This document shows positions 45,924 to 55,084 of a stretch of DNA of 64,000 nt, one piece after another (within the stretch, counting starts at the first letter, position 1; each line of letters opens with the position of its first letter). The position numbers and the translations under genes were made by a program. The DNA comes from Streptomyces ruber. GTDB lineage: Bacteria; Actinomycetota; Actinomycetes; Streptomycetales; Streptomycetaceae. Below the pieces are notes generated by a model, which saw only the letters and a program-made list of their open reading frames with translations, was not told where the DNA came from and made no database searches. Where the stretch lies: contig NZ_BMQK01000007.1 of assembly GCF_014648075.1 (NCBI RefSeq), positions 62,001 through 126,000 of the forward strand, read 5' to 3'.

Positions 45924-48454
45924 CTGTGACCACCAGTTCTCCCTCCGGGGGCGGAGAGGCGGCGGTCCCGCCCGAGGACCTCGTCACGCTGACCATCGAC
46001 GGCATCGAGATCAGCGTGCCCAAGGGCACCCTGGTCATCCGGGCCGCCGAACAGCTCGGCATCGAGATCCCCCGCTTCTGCGACCACCCCCTCCTCGACC
46101 CGGCCGGCGCCTGCCGGCAGTGCATCGTCGAGGTGGAGGGCCAGCGCAAGCCCATGGCGTCCTGCACGATCACCTGCACCGACGGGATGGTCGTCAGGAC
46201 GCACCTCACCTCGCCCGTCGCGGAGAAGGCCCAGCACGGTGTGATGGAGCTGCTGCTCATCAACCACCCGCTGGACTGCCCCGTCTGCGACAAGGGCGGC
46301 GAGTGCCCGCTGCAGAACCAGGCCATGTCGCACGGCAACGCCGAGTCCCGCTTCGAGGGCCGCAAGCGCACGTACGAGAAGCCGGTGCCGATCTCCACGC
46401 AGGTGCTGCTCGACCGCGAGCGGTGCGTGCTGTGCGCCCGCTGCACCCGCTTCTCCAACCAGGTCGCCGGCGACCCGATGATCGAGCTGATCGAACGGGG
46501 CGCGCTCCAGCAGGTCGGCACCGGCGAGGGCGACCCCTTCGAGTCGTACTTCTCCGGCAACACCATCCAGATCTGCCCGGTCGGCGCGCTGACCTCGGCG
46601 GCGTACCGCTTCCGCTCCCGGCCCTTCGACCTGGTGTCGTCGCCGTCGGTGTGCGAGCACTGCTCGGGCGGCTGCGCGACGCGCACGGACCACCGGCGCG
46701 GCAAGGTCATGCGGCGGCTCGCCGCCAACGACCTCGAGGTCAACGAGGAGTGGATCTGCGACAAGGGCCGGTTCGCGTTCCGGTACGCGCAGCGCCCGGA
46801 CCGGCTGACCACTCCGCTCGTACGCGACGAGGAGGGCGTCCTGCGGCCCGCCTCCTGGCCGGAGGCCCTTCAGGCCGCAGCCCAGGGGCTGCTGGCTGCC
46901 CGTGGCCGCGCGGGCGTGCTGACCGGCGGCCGGCTCACCGTCGAGGACGCCTACGCGTACAGCAAGTTCGCGCGCGTGGCCCTCGACACCAACGACATCG
47001 ACTTCCGCGCGCGCGTGCACAGCGCCGAGGAGGCCGAGTTCCTGGCGGCGAAGGTCGCCGGACGCGGCCGCGACCTCGGGGAGGGCACGGGAGTCACGTA
47101 CACCGACCTGGAGAAGGCGCCCGCCGTCCTGCTGGCCGGGTTCGAGGCCGAGGAGGAGGCCCCCGGAGTCTTCCTGCGGCTGCGCAAGGCCTGGCGCAAG
47201 CACGGGCAGAGGGTGTACTCCCTGGCCACGTACACCACCCGGGGCCTCGAAAAGGTCGGCGGCACACTGCTGCCCGCCGCGCCCGGCACCGAACCGGAGT
47301 GGCTGGACGCCCTCGCGAGCCGGTTCGGGCTGGAGGAGGACGGAGCCGCGGCCGCCGAGGCGCTGCGCGCCGAGGGCGCGGTGATCGTCGTCGGCGAGCG
47401 GCTCGCCGGAGTGGCGGGCGGGCTGACCGCCGCCGTACGCGCTGCGGCCGCCACCGGCGCCCGGCTGGTGTGGATCCCCCGCCGGGCCGGGGAGCGCGGC
47501 GCCGTCGAGGCGGGCGCGCTGCCGACGCTGCTGCCGGGCGGCCGTCCGGCCACCGACCCGCGCGCGCGGGACGAGGTGGCCGCCGTCTGGGGCCTCGCCG
47601 GACTCCCGCACCGCCGCGGCCGCGCCACCGGCGAGATCGTCGAGGCCGCCGCCGGAGGCGAGCTGCGGGCCCTGCTGGTGGCGGGCGTGGAGGTCGCCGA
47701 CCTGCCCGACCCGGCACGCGCGCGTGCGGCACTGCGCGAGGTCGGCTTCCTGGTGTCGCTGGAGCTCCGGCCCAGCGAGGTCACCGAGCACGCCGACGTC
47801 GTCCTGCCGGTCGCCGCGGTCGCCGAGAAGGCGGGCGCCTTCCTCAACTGGGAGGGCCGCGTGCGCCCCTTCGAGGCCGCGCTCAAGCCCGACCAGATGA
47901 CCCGCCGTCTGGCGCCCACCGACGGCCGCGTCCTGCAGATGCTGGCCGACGCCATGGACGTCCACCTCGGACTGCCCGACCTGCGCACCACGCGCGCGGA
48001 GCTGGACCGGCTGGGAGCCTGGGACGGGCCGCGGGCCACCGAATCGATGGAGAGCGCCGGCCAGTTGCCGCGTCCGGCCACCGGCGAGGCGGTCCTCGCC
48101 GGCCACCGGCTGCTGCTCGACCAGGGCCGGCTCCAGGACGGCGACGAGGCCCTCGCGGGGACACGGCACGCCGCACGCGCGCGCGTGTCGGCCGCCACGG
48201 CCGCCGAGGCGGGCGTCGAGGACGGCGACCTCCTGGCGGTGAGCGGCCCCGAGGGCTCCGTCGAACTGCCGCTGCAGATCACGGAGATGCCCGACCGTGT
48301 GGTCTGGCTGCCGCTCAACTCCGCCGGAACGGGCGTCGCCTCCGGCACCGGGGCGCTGCCCGGCTCGCTCGTCCGCATCGGCCCGGCGCCCCTCGCCCCC
48401 GAGGACGCCCAGGTCTCCCAGGTCTCCCAGGTCTCCCAGGAGGTGGAGGCATGA
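45920..48454 (+). CDS. nuoG: NADH-quinone oxidoreductase subunit G
   Basis: An 844-residue 75-kDa-type subunit. The N-terminal 2Fe-2S domain has CDHPLLDPAGACRQC; then come the His/Cys N5 site (HPLDCPVCDKGGECPLQ), the N4 site CVLCARCTRF with a distal CPVGAL, and a molybdopterin-oxidoreductase-like domain that is vestigial in complex I. The C-terminus carries three VSQ repeats from a 9-bp DNA repeat (CAGGTCTCC at 48411-48437). It overlaps nuoF and nuoH by four bases each. Confidence 0.96.
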   Translation: MTVTTSSPSGGGEAAVPPEDLVTLTIDGIEISVPKGTLVIRAAEQLGIEIPRFCDHPLLDPAGACRQCIVEVEGQRKPMASCTITCTDGMVVRTHLTSPVAEKAQHGVMELLLINHPLDCPVCDKGGECPLQNQAMSHGNAESRFEGRKRTYEKPVPISTQVLLDRERCVLCARCTRFSNQVAGDPMIELIERGALQQVGTGEGDPFESYFSGNTIQICPVGALTSAAYRFRSRPFDLVSSPSVCEHCSGGCATRTDHRRGKVMRRLAANDLEVNEEWICDKGRFAFRYAQRPDRLTTPLVRDEEGVLRPASWPEALQAAAQGLLAARGRAGVLTGGRLTVEDAYAYSKFARVALDTNDIDFRARVHSAEEAEFLAAKVAGRGRDLGEGTGVTYTDLEKAPAVLLAGFEAEEEAPGVFLRLRKAWRKHGQRVYSLATYTTRGLEKVGGTLLPAAPGTEPEWLDALASRFGLEEDGAAAAEALRAEGAVIVVGERLAGVAGGLTAAVRAAAATGARLVWIPRRAGERGAVEAGALPTLLPGGRPATDPRARDEVAAVWGLAGLPHRRGRATGEIVEAAAGGELRALLVAGVEVADLPDPARARAALREVGFLVSLELRPSEVTEHADVVLPVAAVAEKAGAFLNWEGRVRPFEAALKPDQMTRRLAPTDGRVLQMLADAMDVHLGLPDLRTTRAELDRLGAWDGPRATESMESAGQLPRPATGEAVLAGHRLLLDQGRLQDGDEALAGTRHAARARVSAATAAEAGVEDGDLLAVSGPEGSVELPLQITEMPDRVVWLPLNSAGTGVASGTGALPGSLVRIGPAPLAPEDAQVSQVSQVSQEVEA

Positions 48455-49803
48455 GCCAGTACTTCGCCGCCGAGGACCTGTCGCTGTTCGGCCAGGACCC
48501 GTGGTGGCTGGTCGCGCTCAAGGCGGTGTTCTGCTTCGCCTTCCTGATGCTGACGGTGCTGTTCGCCATCGTCTGGGAGCGCAAGGTCGTCGCCTGGATG
48601 CAGCTGCGCATCGGCCCCAACCGGAACGGCCCCTGGGGCCTGCTCCAGTCGCTCGCCGACGGCGTGAAGCTGATGCTCAAGGAAGACGTCGTCGTCAAGC
48701 GCGCGGACAAGGTGGTCTACGTCCTCGCGCCGGTCGTCGCCGCCATCCCGGCCTTCATGGCGATCGCGGTGATCCCGTTCGGCCCGACCGTCTCGATCTT
48801 CGGCCACCGCACGGCGCTGCAGCTCACCGACCTGCCGATCGCGATGCTGTACATCCTCGCGGTCGCCTCGGTCGGAATCTACGGCATCGTGCTGGCGGGC
48901 TGGAGCTCCGGCTCGACGTACCCGCTGCTCGGCGGACTGCGTTCCTGCGCACAGATGATCTCCTACGAGATCGCCATGGGCGCCGCCTTCGCCTCCGTCT
49001 TCCTCTACTCGGGGTCGATGTCGACGTCCGCGATCGTCGAGGCGCAGGCGGACCGCTGGTACATCGTCCTGCTGCCGCTCTCCTTCGTGATCTACATCGT
49101 CACGATGGTCGGCGAGACCAACCGCGCCCCCTTCGACATGCCGGAGTCCGAGGGCGACCTGGTCGGCGGCTTCAACACCGAGTACTCGTCCATCAAGTTC
49201 GCGATGTTCATGCTCGCCGAGTACGTGAACATGGTGACGGTCTCGGCGGTCGCCACCACGCTCTTCCTCGGCGGCTGGCGCGCCCCGTGGCCCGTCAGCA
49301 CCTTCTGGGAGGGCGCCAACCAGGGCTGGTGGCCGATGCTCTGGTTCGTCCTGAAGGTGCAGCTGCTGCTGTTCTTCTTCATCTGGCTGCGCGGCTCGCT
49401 CCCGCGCGTCCGCTACGACCAGCTCATGAAGCTCGGCTGGAAGGTCCTCATCCCGGTCTCCGTGGTCTGGCTGATGCTCGTCGCGACCGTACGGACCCTG
49501 CGCAACGAGAACTACGACTTCACCGAGATCGCCCTGTACGTCGCCGCGGCGATCCTCATCGTGCTCGTGCTCTCGTTCGTGGCGGACATGTTCCGCGACC
49601 GGCGCGAGGTGGCGGAGGAGCCCGCCGAACCCCCCGCTTTCGATCCCATGGCCGGTGGTTTCCCCGTACCGCCGCTGCCCGGCCAGACCCTGCCACCGGT
49701 GCCGCGCAGGCGGTCACGCCGGGAGCGGGAGCTGATTGTCAGTGGTGGGGCGGATACTGACAGTGACGGAAAATCGAGTGGGAGGGAGGCGTCCGATGGC
49801 TGA
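48451..49803 (+). CDS. nuoH: NADH-quinone oxidoreductase subunit H
   Basis: A 450-residue membrane subunit linking the peripheral arm to the membrane arm. Eight hydrophobic helices, RIGPNRNGPWGLLQSLADG (quinone-entry loop) and GETNRAPFDMPESEGDLVGG followed by FNTEYS are diagnostic. The last 75 residues, after LVLSFVADMFRDRR, form a Pro/Gly/Arg-rich cytoplasmic tail absent from E. coli NuoH. The stop overlaps the nuoI start region by eight bases. Confidence 0.96.
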   Translation: MSQYFAAEDLSLFGQDPWWLVALKAVFCFAFLMLTVLFAIVWERKVVAWMQLRIGPNRNGPWGLLQSLADGVKLMLKEDVVVKRADKVVYVLAPVVAAIPAFMAIAVIPFGPTVSIFGHRTALQLTDLPIAMLYILAVASVGIYGIVLAGWSSGSTYPLLGGLRSCAQMISYEIAMGAAFASVFLYSGSMSTSAIVEAQADRWYIVLLPLSFVIYIVTMVGETNRAPFDMPESEGDLVGGFNTEYSSIKFAMFMLAEYVNMVTVSAVATTLFLGGWRAPWPVSTFWEGANQGWWPMLWFVLKVQLLLFFFIWLRGSLPRVRYDQLMKLGWKVLIPVSVVWLMLVATVRTLRNENYDFTEIALYVAAAILIVLVLSFVADMFRDRREVAEEPAEPPAFDPMAGGFPVPPLPGQTLPPVPRRRSRRERELIVSGGADTDSDGKSSGREASDG

Positions 49804-50437
49804 TGAGCCGAAGGAGACCGAGCCGGGTTTCCAGAACCCCGTCGCCGGTTTCGGCGTGACCTTCAAGGCCATGTTCAAGAAGCGGCTGACCGAGCAGTAC
49901 CCCGAGCAGAAGAAGGTCACCGCTCCGCGGTTCCACGGCCGGCACCAGCTCAACCGCCATCCGGACGGACTGGAGAAGTGCGTCGGCTGCGAGCTGTGCG
50001 CCTGGGCGTGCCCCGCGGACGCCATCTACGTGGAGGGCGCGGACAACACCGACGAGGAGCGCTACTCGCCGGGCGAGCGGTACGGCCGCGTCTACCAGAT
50101 CAACTACGCCCGCTGCATCCTGTGCGGCCTGTGCATCGAGGCGTGCCCCACGCGCGCGCTGACGATGACCAACGAGTTCGAGCTGGCCGACTCCAGCCGC
50201 GCCAACCTCATCTACACCAAGGAACAGCTGCTCGCCGGCCTCGAGGACGGCATGGTCGACTCACCGCACGCGATCTACCCCGGCACGGACGAGCAGGACT
50301 ACTACCGGGGACTGGTCACGGAGGCGGCGCCGGGCACGGAGCGCCAGGTGGCCCGCTCCAAGGGCGAGGTCCCGCAGGAGGGCGCCTCGACCTTCGGCGA
50401 GGACGAGCCGGCGTCGGAGCAGGTGATCCGCCGATGA
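49796..50437 (+). CDS. nuoI: NADH-quinone oxidoreductase subunit I
   Basis: A 213-residue ferredoxin-like subunit with two 4Fe-4S clusters (N6a and N6b): CVGCELCAWACPADAIYV and CILCGLCIEACPTRALTM. The N-terminal amphipathic helix (FGVTFKAMFKKRLTEQYPEQ) is typical. The ATG at 49796 has an excellent GGGAGGGAGG site and lies inside the nuoH tail. The C-terminal 60 residues are an acidic extension. It overlaps nuoJ by four bases. Confidence 0.97.
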   Translation: MADEPKETEPGFQNPVAGFGVTFKAMFKKRLTEQYPEQKKVTAPRFHGRHQLNRHPDGLEKCVGCELCAWACPADAIYVEGADNTDEERYSPGERYGRVYQINYARCILCGLCIEACPTRALTMTNEFELADSSRANLIYTKEQLLAGLEDGMVDSPHAIYPGTDEQDYYRGLVTEAAPGTERQVARSKGEVPQEGASTFGEDEPASEQVIRR

Positions 50438-51249
50438 CGCAGCTCGCCGCGTACTCCACCTCCACCGGTGAGGCCGTGCAGTTCTGGGTGCTGGGCACCG
50501 TCGCCGTGATCGGCGCGCTGTGCACCGTCTTCATGAAGAGGGCCGTGCACAGCGCGCTCTGCCTCGCCGGCACCATGATCATCCTGGCGGTCTTCTACCT
50601 CGCCAACGGCGCCTACTTCCTGGGCATCGTGCAGATCGTCGTCTACACCGGCGCGATCATGATGCTGTTCCTGTTCGTGGTGATGCTCGTCGGCGTCACC
50701 GCGGCGGACTCCCTGAAGGAGACCATCAAGGGACAGCGCTGGCTGGCCCTGCTGTGCGGCCTCGGCTTCGGCATCCTGCTGATCGCCGGCATCGGCAACG
50801 CCTCGCTGACCCAGTTCGACGGCCTCGCCCAGGCCAACGCCGGCGGCAACGTCGAGGGCCTCGCGCAGCTCCTCTTCACCAAGTACGTGTTCGCCTTCGA
50901 GCTCACCGGTGCCCTGCTCATCACGGCCTCGGTCGGCGCCATGGTGCTCACCCACCGCGAGCGCACCGAGCGGGCGAAGACCCAGCGCGAGCTGGCCGAG
51001 CAGCGCGTCCGGGAGGGCAAGCACCTGCCGCCGCTGCCCGCCCCCGGTGTGTACGCCCGGCACAACGCGGTGGACATCGCGGGCCTGCTGCCGGACGGCA
51101 CCCCGTCCGAGCTCACCGTCAACCGGACGCTGCGGGAGCGCGGTCAGATCCGGGACGTGTCGGCCGAGGCGCTGAAGGACCTCAAGGCCCTGGAGCAGCG
51201 TTCCGAAGCCCGCCTGGAGCGCACCAGGAGCGGGGAGGCGTCGAAGTGA
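50434..51249 (+). CDS. nuoJ: NADH-quinone oxidoreductase subunit J
   Basis: A 271-residue membrane subunit with five helices, including the pi-bulge helix region YFLGIVQIVVYTGAIMMLFL followed by FVVMLVG. The last 100 residues, after LTHRERTERAKTQ, are a charged cytoplasmic domain that makes this protein longer than the usual 165-200 residues. Four-base overlaps with nuoI and nuoK suggest coupled translation. Confidence 0.95.
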   Translation: MTQLAAYSTSTGEAVQFWVLGTVAVIGALCTVFMKRAVHSALCLAGTMIILAVFYLANGAYFLGIVQIVVYTGAIMMLFLFVVMLVGVTAADSLKETIKGQRWLALLCGLGFGILLIAGIGNASLTQFDGLAQANAGGNVEGLAQLLFTKYVFAFELTGALLITASVGAMVLTHRERTERAKTQRELAEQRVREGKHLPPLPAPGVYARHNAVDIAGLLPDGTPSELTVNRTLRERGQIRDVSAEALKDLKALEQRSEARLERTRSGEASK

Positions 51250-51545
51250 ATCCCGTCAACTACCTCTACCTCGCCGCCCTGTTGTTCACGATCGGCGCCT
51301 CCGGCGTGCTGATCAGGCGGAACGCGATCGTGGTGTTCATGTGCGTCGAGCTGATGCTCAACGCCTGCAACCTCGCGCTCGTCGCCTTCTCCCGCATGCA
51401 CGGCAACCTCGACGGCCAGATCATCGCCTTCTTCACGATGGTCGTCGCCGCGGCGGAGGTCGTGGTCGGGCTCGCGATCATCGTGTCGCTGTTCCGTTCC
51501 CGCCACTCGGCCTCGGTCGACGACGCCAGCCTGATGAAGCTGTAA
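51246..51545 (+). CDS. nuoK: NADH-quinone oxidoreductase subunit K
   Basis: A 99-residue three-helix subunit of the membrane arm with the two conserved buried glutamates of the proton path (VVFMCVELMLNACNLALVAF and MVVAAAEVVVGLAIIV). GTG start overlapping the nuoJ stop. nuoL follows after 15 bp. Confidence 0.97.
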   Translation: MNPVNYLYLAALLFTIGASGVLIRRNAIVVFMCVELMLNACNLALVAFSRMHGNLDGQIIAFFTMVVAAAEVVVGLAIIVSLFRSRHSASVDDASLMKL

Positions 51546-51560
51546 GGGGTCGGAAGAATC

Positions 51561-53507
51561 GTGGAGAACCTGATTGCGCTGCTGGTGGCGGCGCCCCTGC
51601 TCGGAGCGGCCGTCCTGCTGTGCGGCGGCCGGCGCCTCGACGCCGTCGGGCACTGGATCGGCACGGTCCTCGCGGCCGCCTCCTTCGTCATCGGCGCCCT
51701 CCTCTTCGCCGACATGCTCGGCAAGGACGCGGAGGCCCGCGAGATCGGGCAGCACCTGTTCAGCTGGATCCCGGTCGGGGACTTCCAGGCGGACATCGCC
51801 TTCCAGCTCGACCAGCTGTCGATGACGTTCGTGCTGCTGATCACCGGCGTCGGCACGCTCATCCACGTGTACTCGATCGGGTACATGGAGCACGACGAGC
51901 GCCGCCGCCGCTTCTTCGGCTACCTCAACCTGTTCCTCGCGGCGATGCTGCTGCTCGTCCTCGCCGACAACTACCTGCTGCTGTACGTCGGCTGGGAGGG
52001 CGTCGGTCTCGCCTCGTACCTGCTCATCGGCTTCTGGCAGCACAAGCCCAGCGCCGCGACCGCCGCGAAGAAGGCCTTCCTGGTCAACCGCGTCGGCGAC
52101 ATGGGCCTGTCGATCGCGATCATGCTGATGTTCACCACCTTCGGCACCTTCGCCTTCGGGCCGGTGCTGGGACGCGTGGGGGAGACCGGCGAGGGCACGC
52201 TGACCGCGATCGCCCTGATGCTGCTGCTCGCCGCCTGCGGCAAGTCGGCCCAGGTGCCGCTGCAGTCCTGGCTCGGCGACGCGATGGAGGGCCCGACCCC
52301 GGTCTCGGCCCTCATCCACGCCGCGACCATGGTGACCGCGGGCGTCTACCTGATCGTCCGCTCCGCCGACATCTTCAACGCCGCGCCGAACGCCCAGCTG
52401 GTCGTCACCGTGGTCGGCGCGGTCACGCTGCTGTTCGGTGCGATCGTCGGTTGCGCGAAGGACGACATCAAGAAGGCGCTGGCCGGTTCGACCATGTCGC
52501 AGATCGGCTACATGGTGCTCGCCGCGGGCCTCGGCCCCATCGGCTACGTCTTCGCGATCATGCACCTGGTGACGCACGGCTTCTTCAAGGCCGGGCTGTT
52601 CCTCGGCGCCGGCTCGGTCATGCACGGCATGAACGACGAGGTCGACATGCGCAAGTACGGCGGCCTGCGGAAGTACATGCCGGTCACCTTCGTCACCTTT
52701 GGCCTCGGCTACCTCGCCATCATCGGCTTCCCGGGCCTGTCCGGCTTCTTCTCCAAGGACAAGATCATCGAGGCGGCCTTCGCCAAGGGCGGCGCCGAGG
52801 GCTGGATCGTCGGCGGCGCGGCCCTGCTGGGCGCGGCCCTCACGGCGTACTACATGACGCGCGTGATGCTGATGACCTTCTTCGGCGAGGAGCGCTGGCG
52901 GCACCGGGCCACCGCCTCACCGGACCAGCCGGACGTGGAGCCCGCCGCCGAGCACCAGGGGGCCCATGCGGAACCCCATCCGCACGAGTCACCCAAGTCG
53001 ATGACGATCCCCATGATCGTGCTGGCCTTCGGTTCCGTCTTCGCGGGCGCGTTCTTCGGCATCGGCGACCGGTTCGTGCACTGGCTGGAGCCCGTCACCG
53101 GCCATGAGCACGGGCACCCCCCGGTCAGCGCGCTGACGGTGACCCTCTCCACGGTGGTCGTCCTCCTCCTCGGCGCCGGACTGGCGTACCTCCACTACGG
53201 GCGCCGTCCCGTGCCCGTCGTCGCCCCGCGCGGATCGCTGCTCACCCGGGCCGCCCGGCGCGACCTCCTCCAGGACGACTTCAACCACGTGGTCCTGGTC
53301 CGCGGCGGCGAGCACCTGACGCGCTCCCTGGTGTACGTCGACCACACCCTGGTCGACGGCGTCGTCAACGGCACGGCGGCCTCGGTCGGCGGCCTCTCCG
53401 GACGGCTGCGCAGGCTCCAGAACGGTTACGCGCGCAGCTACGCGGTCTCGATGTTCGGCGGTGCGGCGGTCCTCATCGCCGCGACCCTGCTGATGAGGGC
53501 GGTCTGA
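51561..53507 (+). CDS. nuoL: NADH-quinone oxidoreductase subunit L
   Basis: A 648-residue antiporter-like proton-pumping subunit with about 16 helices and a C-terminal lateral helix region. Key elements: NYLLLYVGWEGVGLASYLLI (conserved Glu in the fifth helix), KSAQVPLQSWLGDAMEGPTP followed by VSALIHAATMVTAGVYLI, and a distal Lys in the twelfth-helix region (GFFSKDKI). A His/Glu-rich loop lies near residues 455-475 (AAEHQGAHAEPHPHE). GTG start; five bases precede nuoM. Confidence 0.97.
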   Translation: MENLIALLVAAPLLGAAVLLCGGRRLDAVGHWIGTVLAAASFVIGALLFADMLGKDAEAREIGQHLFSWIPVGDFQADIAFQLDQLSMTFVLLITGVGTLIHVYSIGYMEHDERRRRFFGYLNLFLAAMLLLVLADNYLLLYVGWEGVGLASYLLIGFWQHKPSAATAAKKAFLVNRVGDMGLSIAIMLMFTTFGTFAFGPVLGRVGETGEGTLTAIALMLLLAACGKSAQVPLQSWLGDAMEGPTPVSALIHAATMVTAGVYLIVRSADIFNAAPNAQLVVTVVGAVTLLFGAIVGCAKDDIKKALAGSTMSQIGYMVLAAGLGPIGYVFAIMHLVTHGFFKAGLFLGAGSVMHGMNDEVDMRKYGGLRKYMPVTFVTFGLGYLAIIGFPGLSGFFSKDKIIEAAFAKGGAEGWIVGGAALLGAALTAYYMTRVMLMTFFGEERWRHRATASPDQPDVEPAAEHQGAHAEPHPHESPKSMTIPMIVLAFGSVFAGAFFGIGDRFVHWLEPVTGHEHGHPPVSALTVTLSTVVVLLLGAGLAYLHYGRRPVPVVAPRGSLLTRAARRDLLQDDFNHVVLVRGGEHLTRSLVYVDHTLVDGVVNGTAASVGGLSGRLRRLQNGYARSYAVSMFGGAAVLIAATLLMRAV

Positions 53508-53512
53508 TACCG

Positions 53513-55084
53513 ATGTCCTTTCCCCTCCTGACAGCGACGGCGGTGCTCCCTGCCCTCGGGGCGATCGCCACGGCCGCCGTACCGGCCGCGAAGCGCACCG
53601 CCGCCAAGTGGCTGGCGCTGCTCGTCTCACTGGGCACGCTGGCGCTCGCCGTCACCGTGCTGGTGCGCTTCGACCCGGACGGCGCCCGCTACCAGCTCAC
53701 CGAGTCCCACGCCTGGATCGCGGACTTCGGGGTGCGGTACGAGCTCGGCGTCGACGGCATCGCGGTGGCGCTGATCACGCTCACCGCCCTGCTCATCCCG
53801 TTCATCATCCTCGCGGGCTGGCACGACGCCGACCCCCACGAGACCGGGAACAAGCGCTGGCGGCCCACTCAGGGCTTCTTTGCCCTGATCCTGGCCGTCG
53901 AGGCGATGGTGATCATCTCCTTCGAGGCCACGGACGTCTTCCTCTTCTACATCTTCTTCGAGGCCATGCTCATCCCGATGTACTTCCTCATCGGCGGCTT
54001 CGGGGACCGGGCCCACGAGCACGGCGAGGAGACGGCGGCCACCCAGCGGTCGTACGCGGCCGTGAAGTTCCTCCTCTACAACCTCGCCGGCGGCCTGATC
54101 ATGCTGGCCGCGGTCATCGGCCTGTACGTGGTCGCCGGGAACTTCTCCCTCACCGAGATCGCCGAGGCCCGCGCCAACGGCTCGCTGGAGATGGCGACCA
54201 GCACCGAGCGGTGGCTGTTCCTCGGCTTCTTCTTCGCCTTCGCGGTGAAGGCGCCCCTGTGGCCGCTGCACACCTGGCTGCCCAACGCGATGGGGGAGGC
54301 CACCGCCCCGGTCGCCGTGCTGATCACGGCGGTCGTCGACAAGGTGGGCACCTTCGCCATGCTGCGCTTCTGCCTCGGGCTGTTCCCGGAGGCGTCGAAG
54401 TGGGCGACGCCCGCCATCCTCGTCCTCGCCCTGATCAGCATCATCTACGGGGCGCTGCTCGCCGTCGGCCAGCGCGACATCAAGCGGCTGGTGGCGTACG
54501 CGTCGATCTCGCACTTCGGCTTCATCATCCTCGGCATCTTCGCGATGACCAGCCAGGGCCAGTCGGGCGCCACGCTCTACATGGTCAACCACGGGATCTC
54601 GACCGCCGCGCTGATGCTGGTGGCGGGCTTCCTGATCTCGCGGCGCGGCTCCCGGCTCATCGCCGACTACGGGGGCGTGCAGAAGGTGGCCCCGGTGCTC
54701 GCCGGCACCTTCCTGATCGGCGGCCTGGCGACGCTGTCGCTGCCGGGGCTGGCGCCGTTCGTCAGTGAGTTCCTGGTCCTGGTCGGCACGTTCGCGCGCT
54801 ACCCGGCGGCCGGAATCATCGCCACCTTCGGCATCGTCCTCGCCGCGCTGTACGTCCTCGTCCTCTACCAGAGGACCATGACGGGCCCGGTGAAGCCGGA
54901 GGTCGCGAAGATGCCGGACCTGCGCGTCCGGGAGCTCGTCGTCGTCGCCCCGCTGATCGCCCTGCTGCTCCTGCTGGGCGTCTACCCGAAGCCGGTCACC
55001 GACATCGTCAACCCCGCGGTGAAGCAGACCATGTCCGACGTCCAGAAGCAGGATCCCCAGCCCGAGGTGGAGGCGGCCAAGTGA
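53513..55084 (+). CDS. nuoM: NADH-quinone oxidoreductase subunit M
   Basis: A 523-residue antiporter-like proton-pumping subunit. Diagnostic segments are FLFYIFFEAMLIPMYFLIGG (conserved Glu), KAPLWPLHTWLPNAMGEATA followed by PVAVLITAVVDKVGTF, and YASISHFGFIILGIF. The C-terminal tail is short and charged. The ATG is five bases after nuoL, and the stop overlaps the GTG of nuoN by four bases. Confidence 0.97.
   Translation: MSFPLLTATAVLPALGAIATAAVPAAKRTAAKWLALLVSLGTLALAVTVLVRFDPDGARYQLTESHAWIADFGVRYELGVDGIAVALITLTALLIPFIILAGWHDADPHETGNKRWRPTQGFFALILAVEAMVIISFEATDVFLFYIFFEAMLIPMYFLIGGFGDRAHEHGEETAATQRSYAAVKFLLYNLAGGLIMLAAVIGLYVVAGNFSLTEIAEARANGSLEMATSTERWLFLGFFFAFAVKAPLWPLHTWLPNAMGEATAPVAVLITAVVDKVGTFAMLRFCLGLFPEASKWATPAILVLALISIIYGALLAVGQRDIKRLVAYASISHFGFIILGIFAMTSQGQSGATLYMVNHGISTAALMLVAGFLISRRGSRLIADYGGVQKVAPVLAGTFLIGGLATLSLPGLAPFVSEFLVLVGTFARYPAAGIIATFGIVLAALYVLVLYQRTMTGPVKPEVAKMPDLRVRELVVVAPLIALLLLLGVYPKPVTDIVNPAVKQTMSDVQKQDPQPEVEAAK

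Noticed and set aside
45617..48169. Long open frames on the minus strand through nuoF/nuoG (and similar ones across nuo, recQ and fahA)
   Set aside because: They mirror the third-position GC bias of the real genes, have no family motifs and overlap well-supported nuo genes completely.
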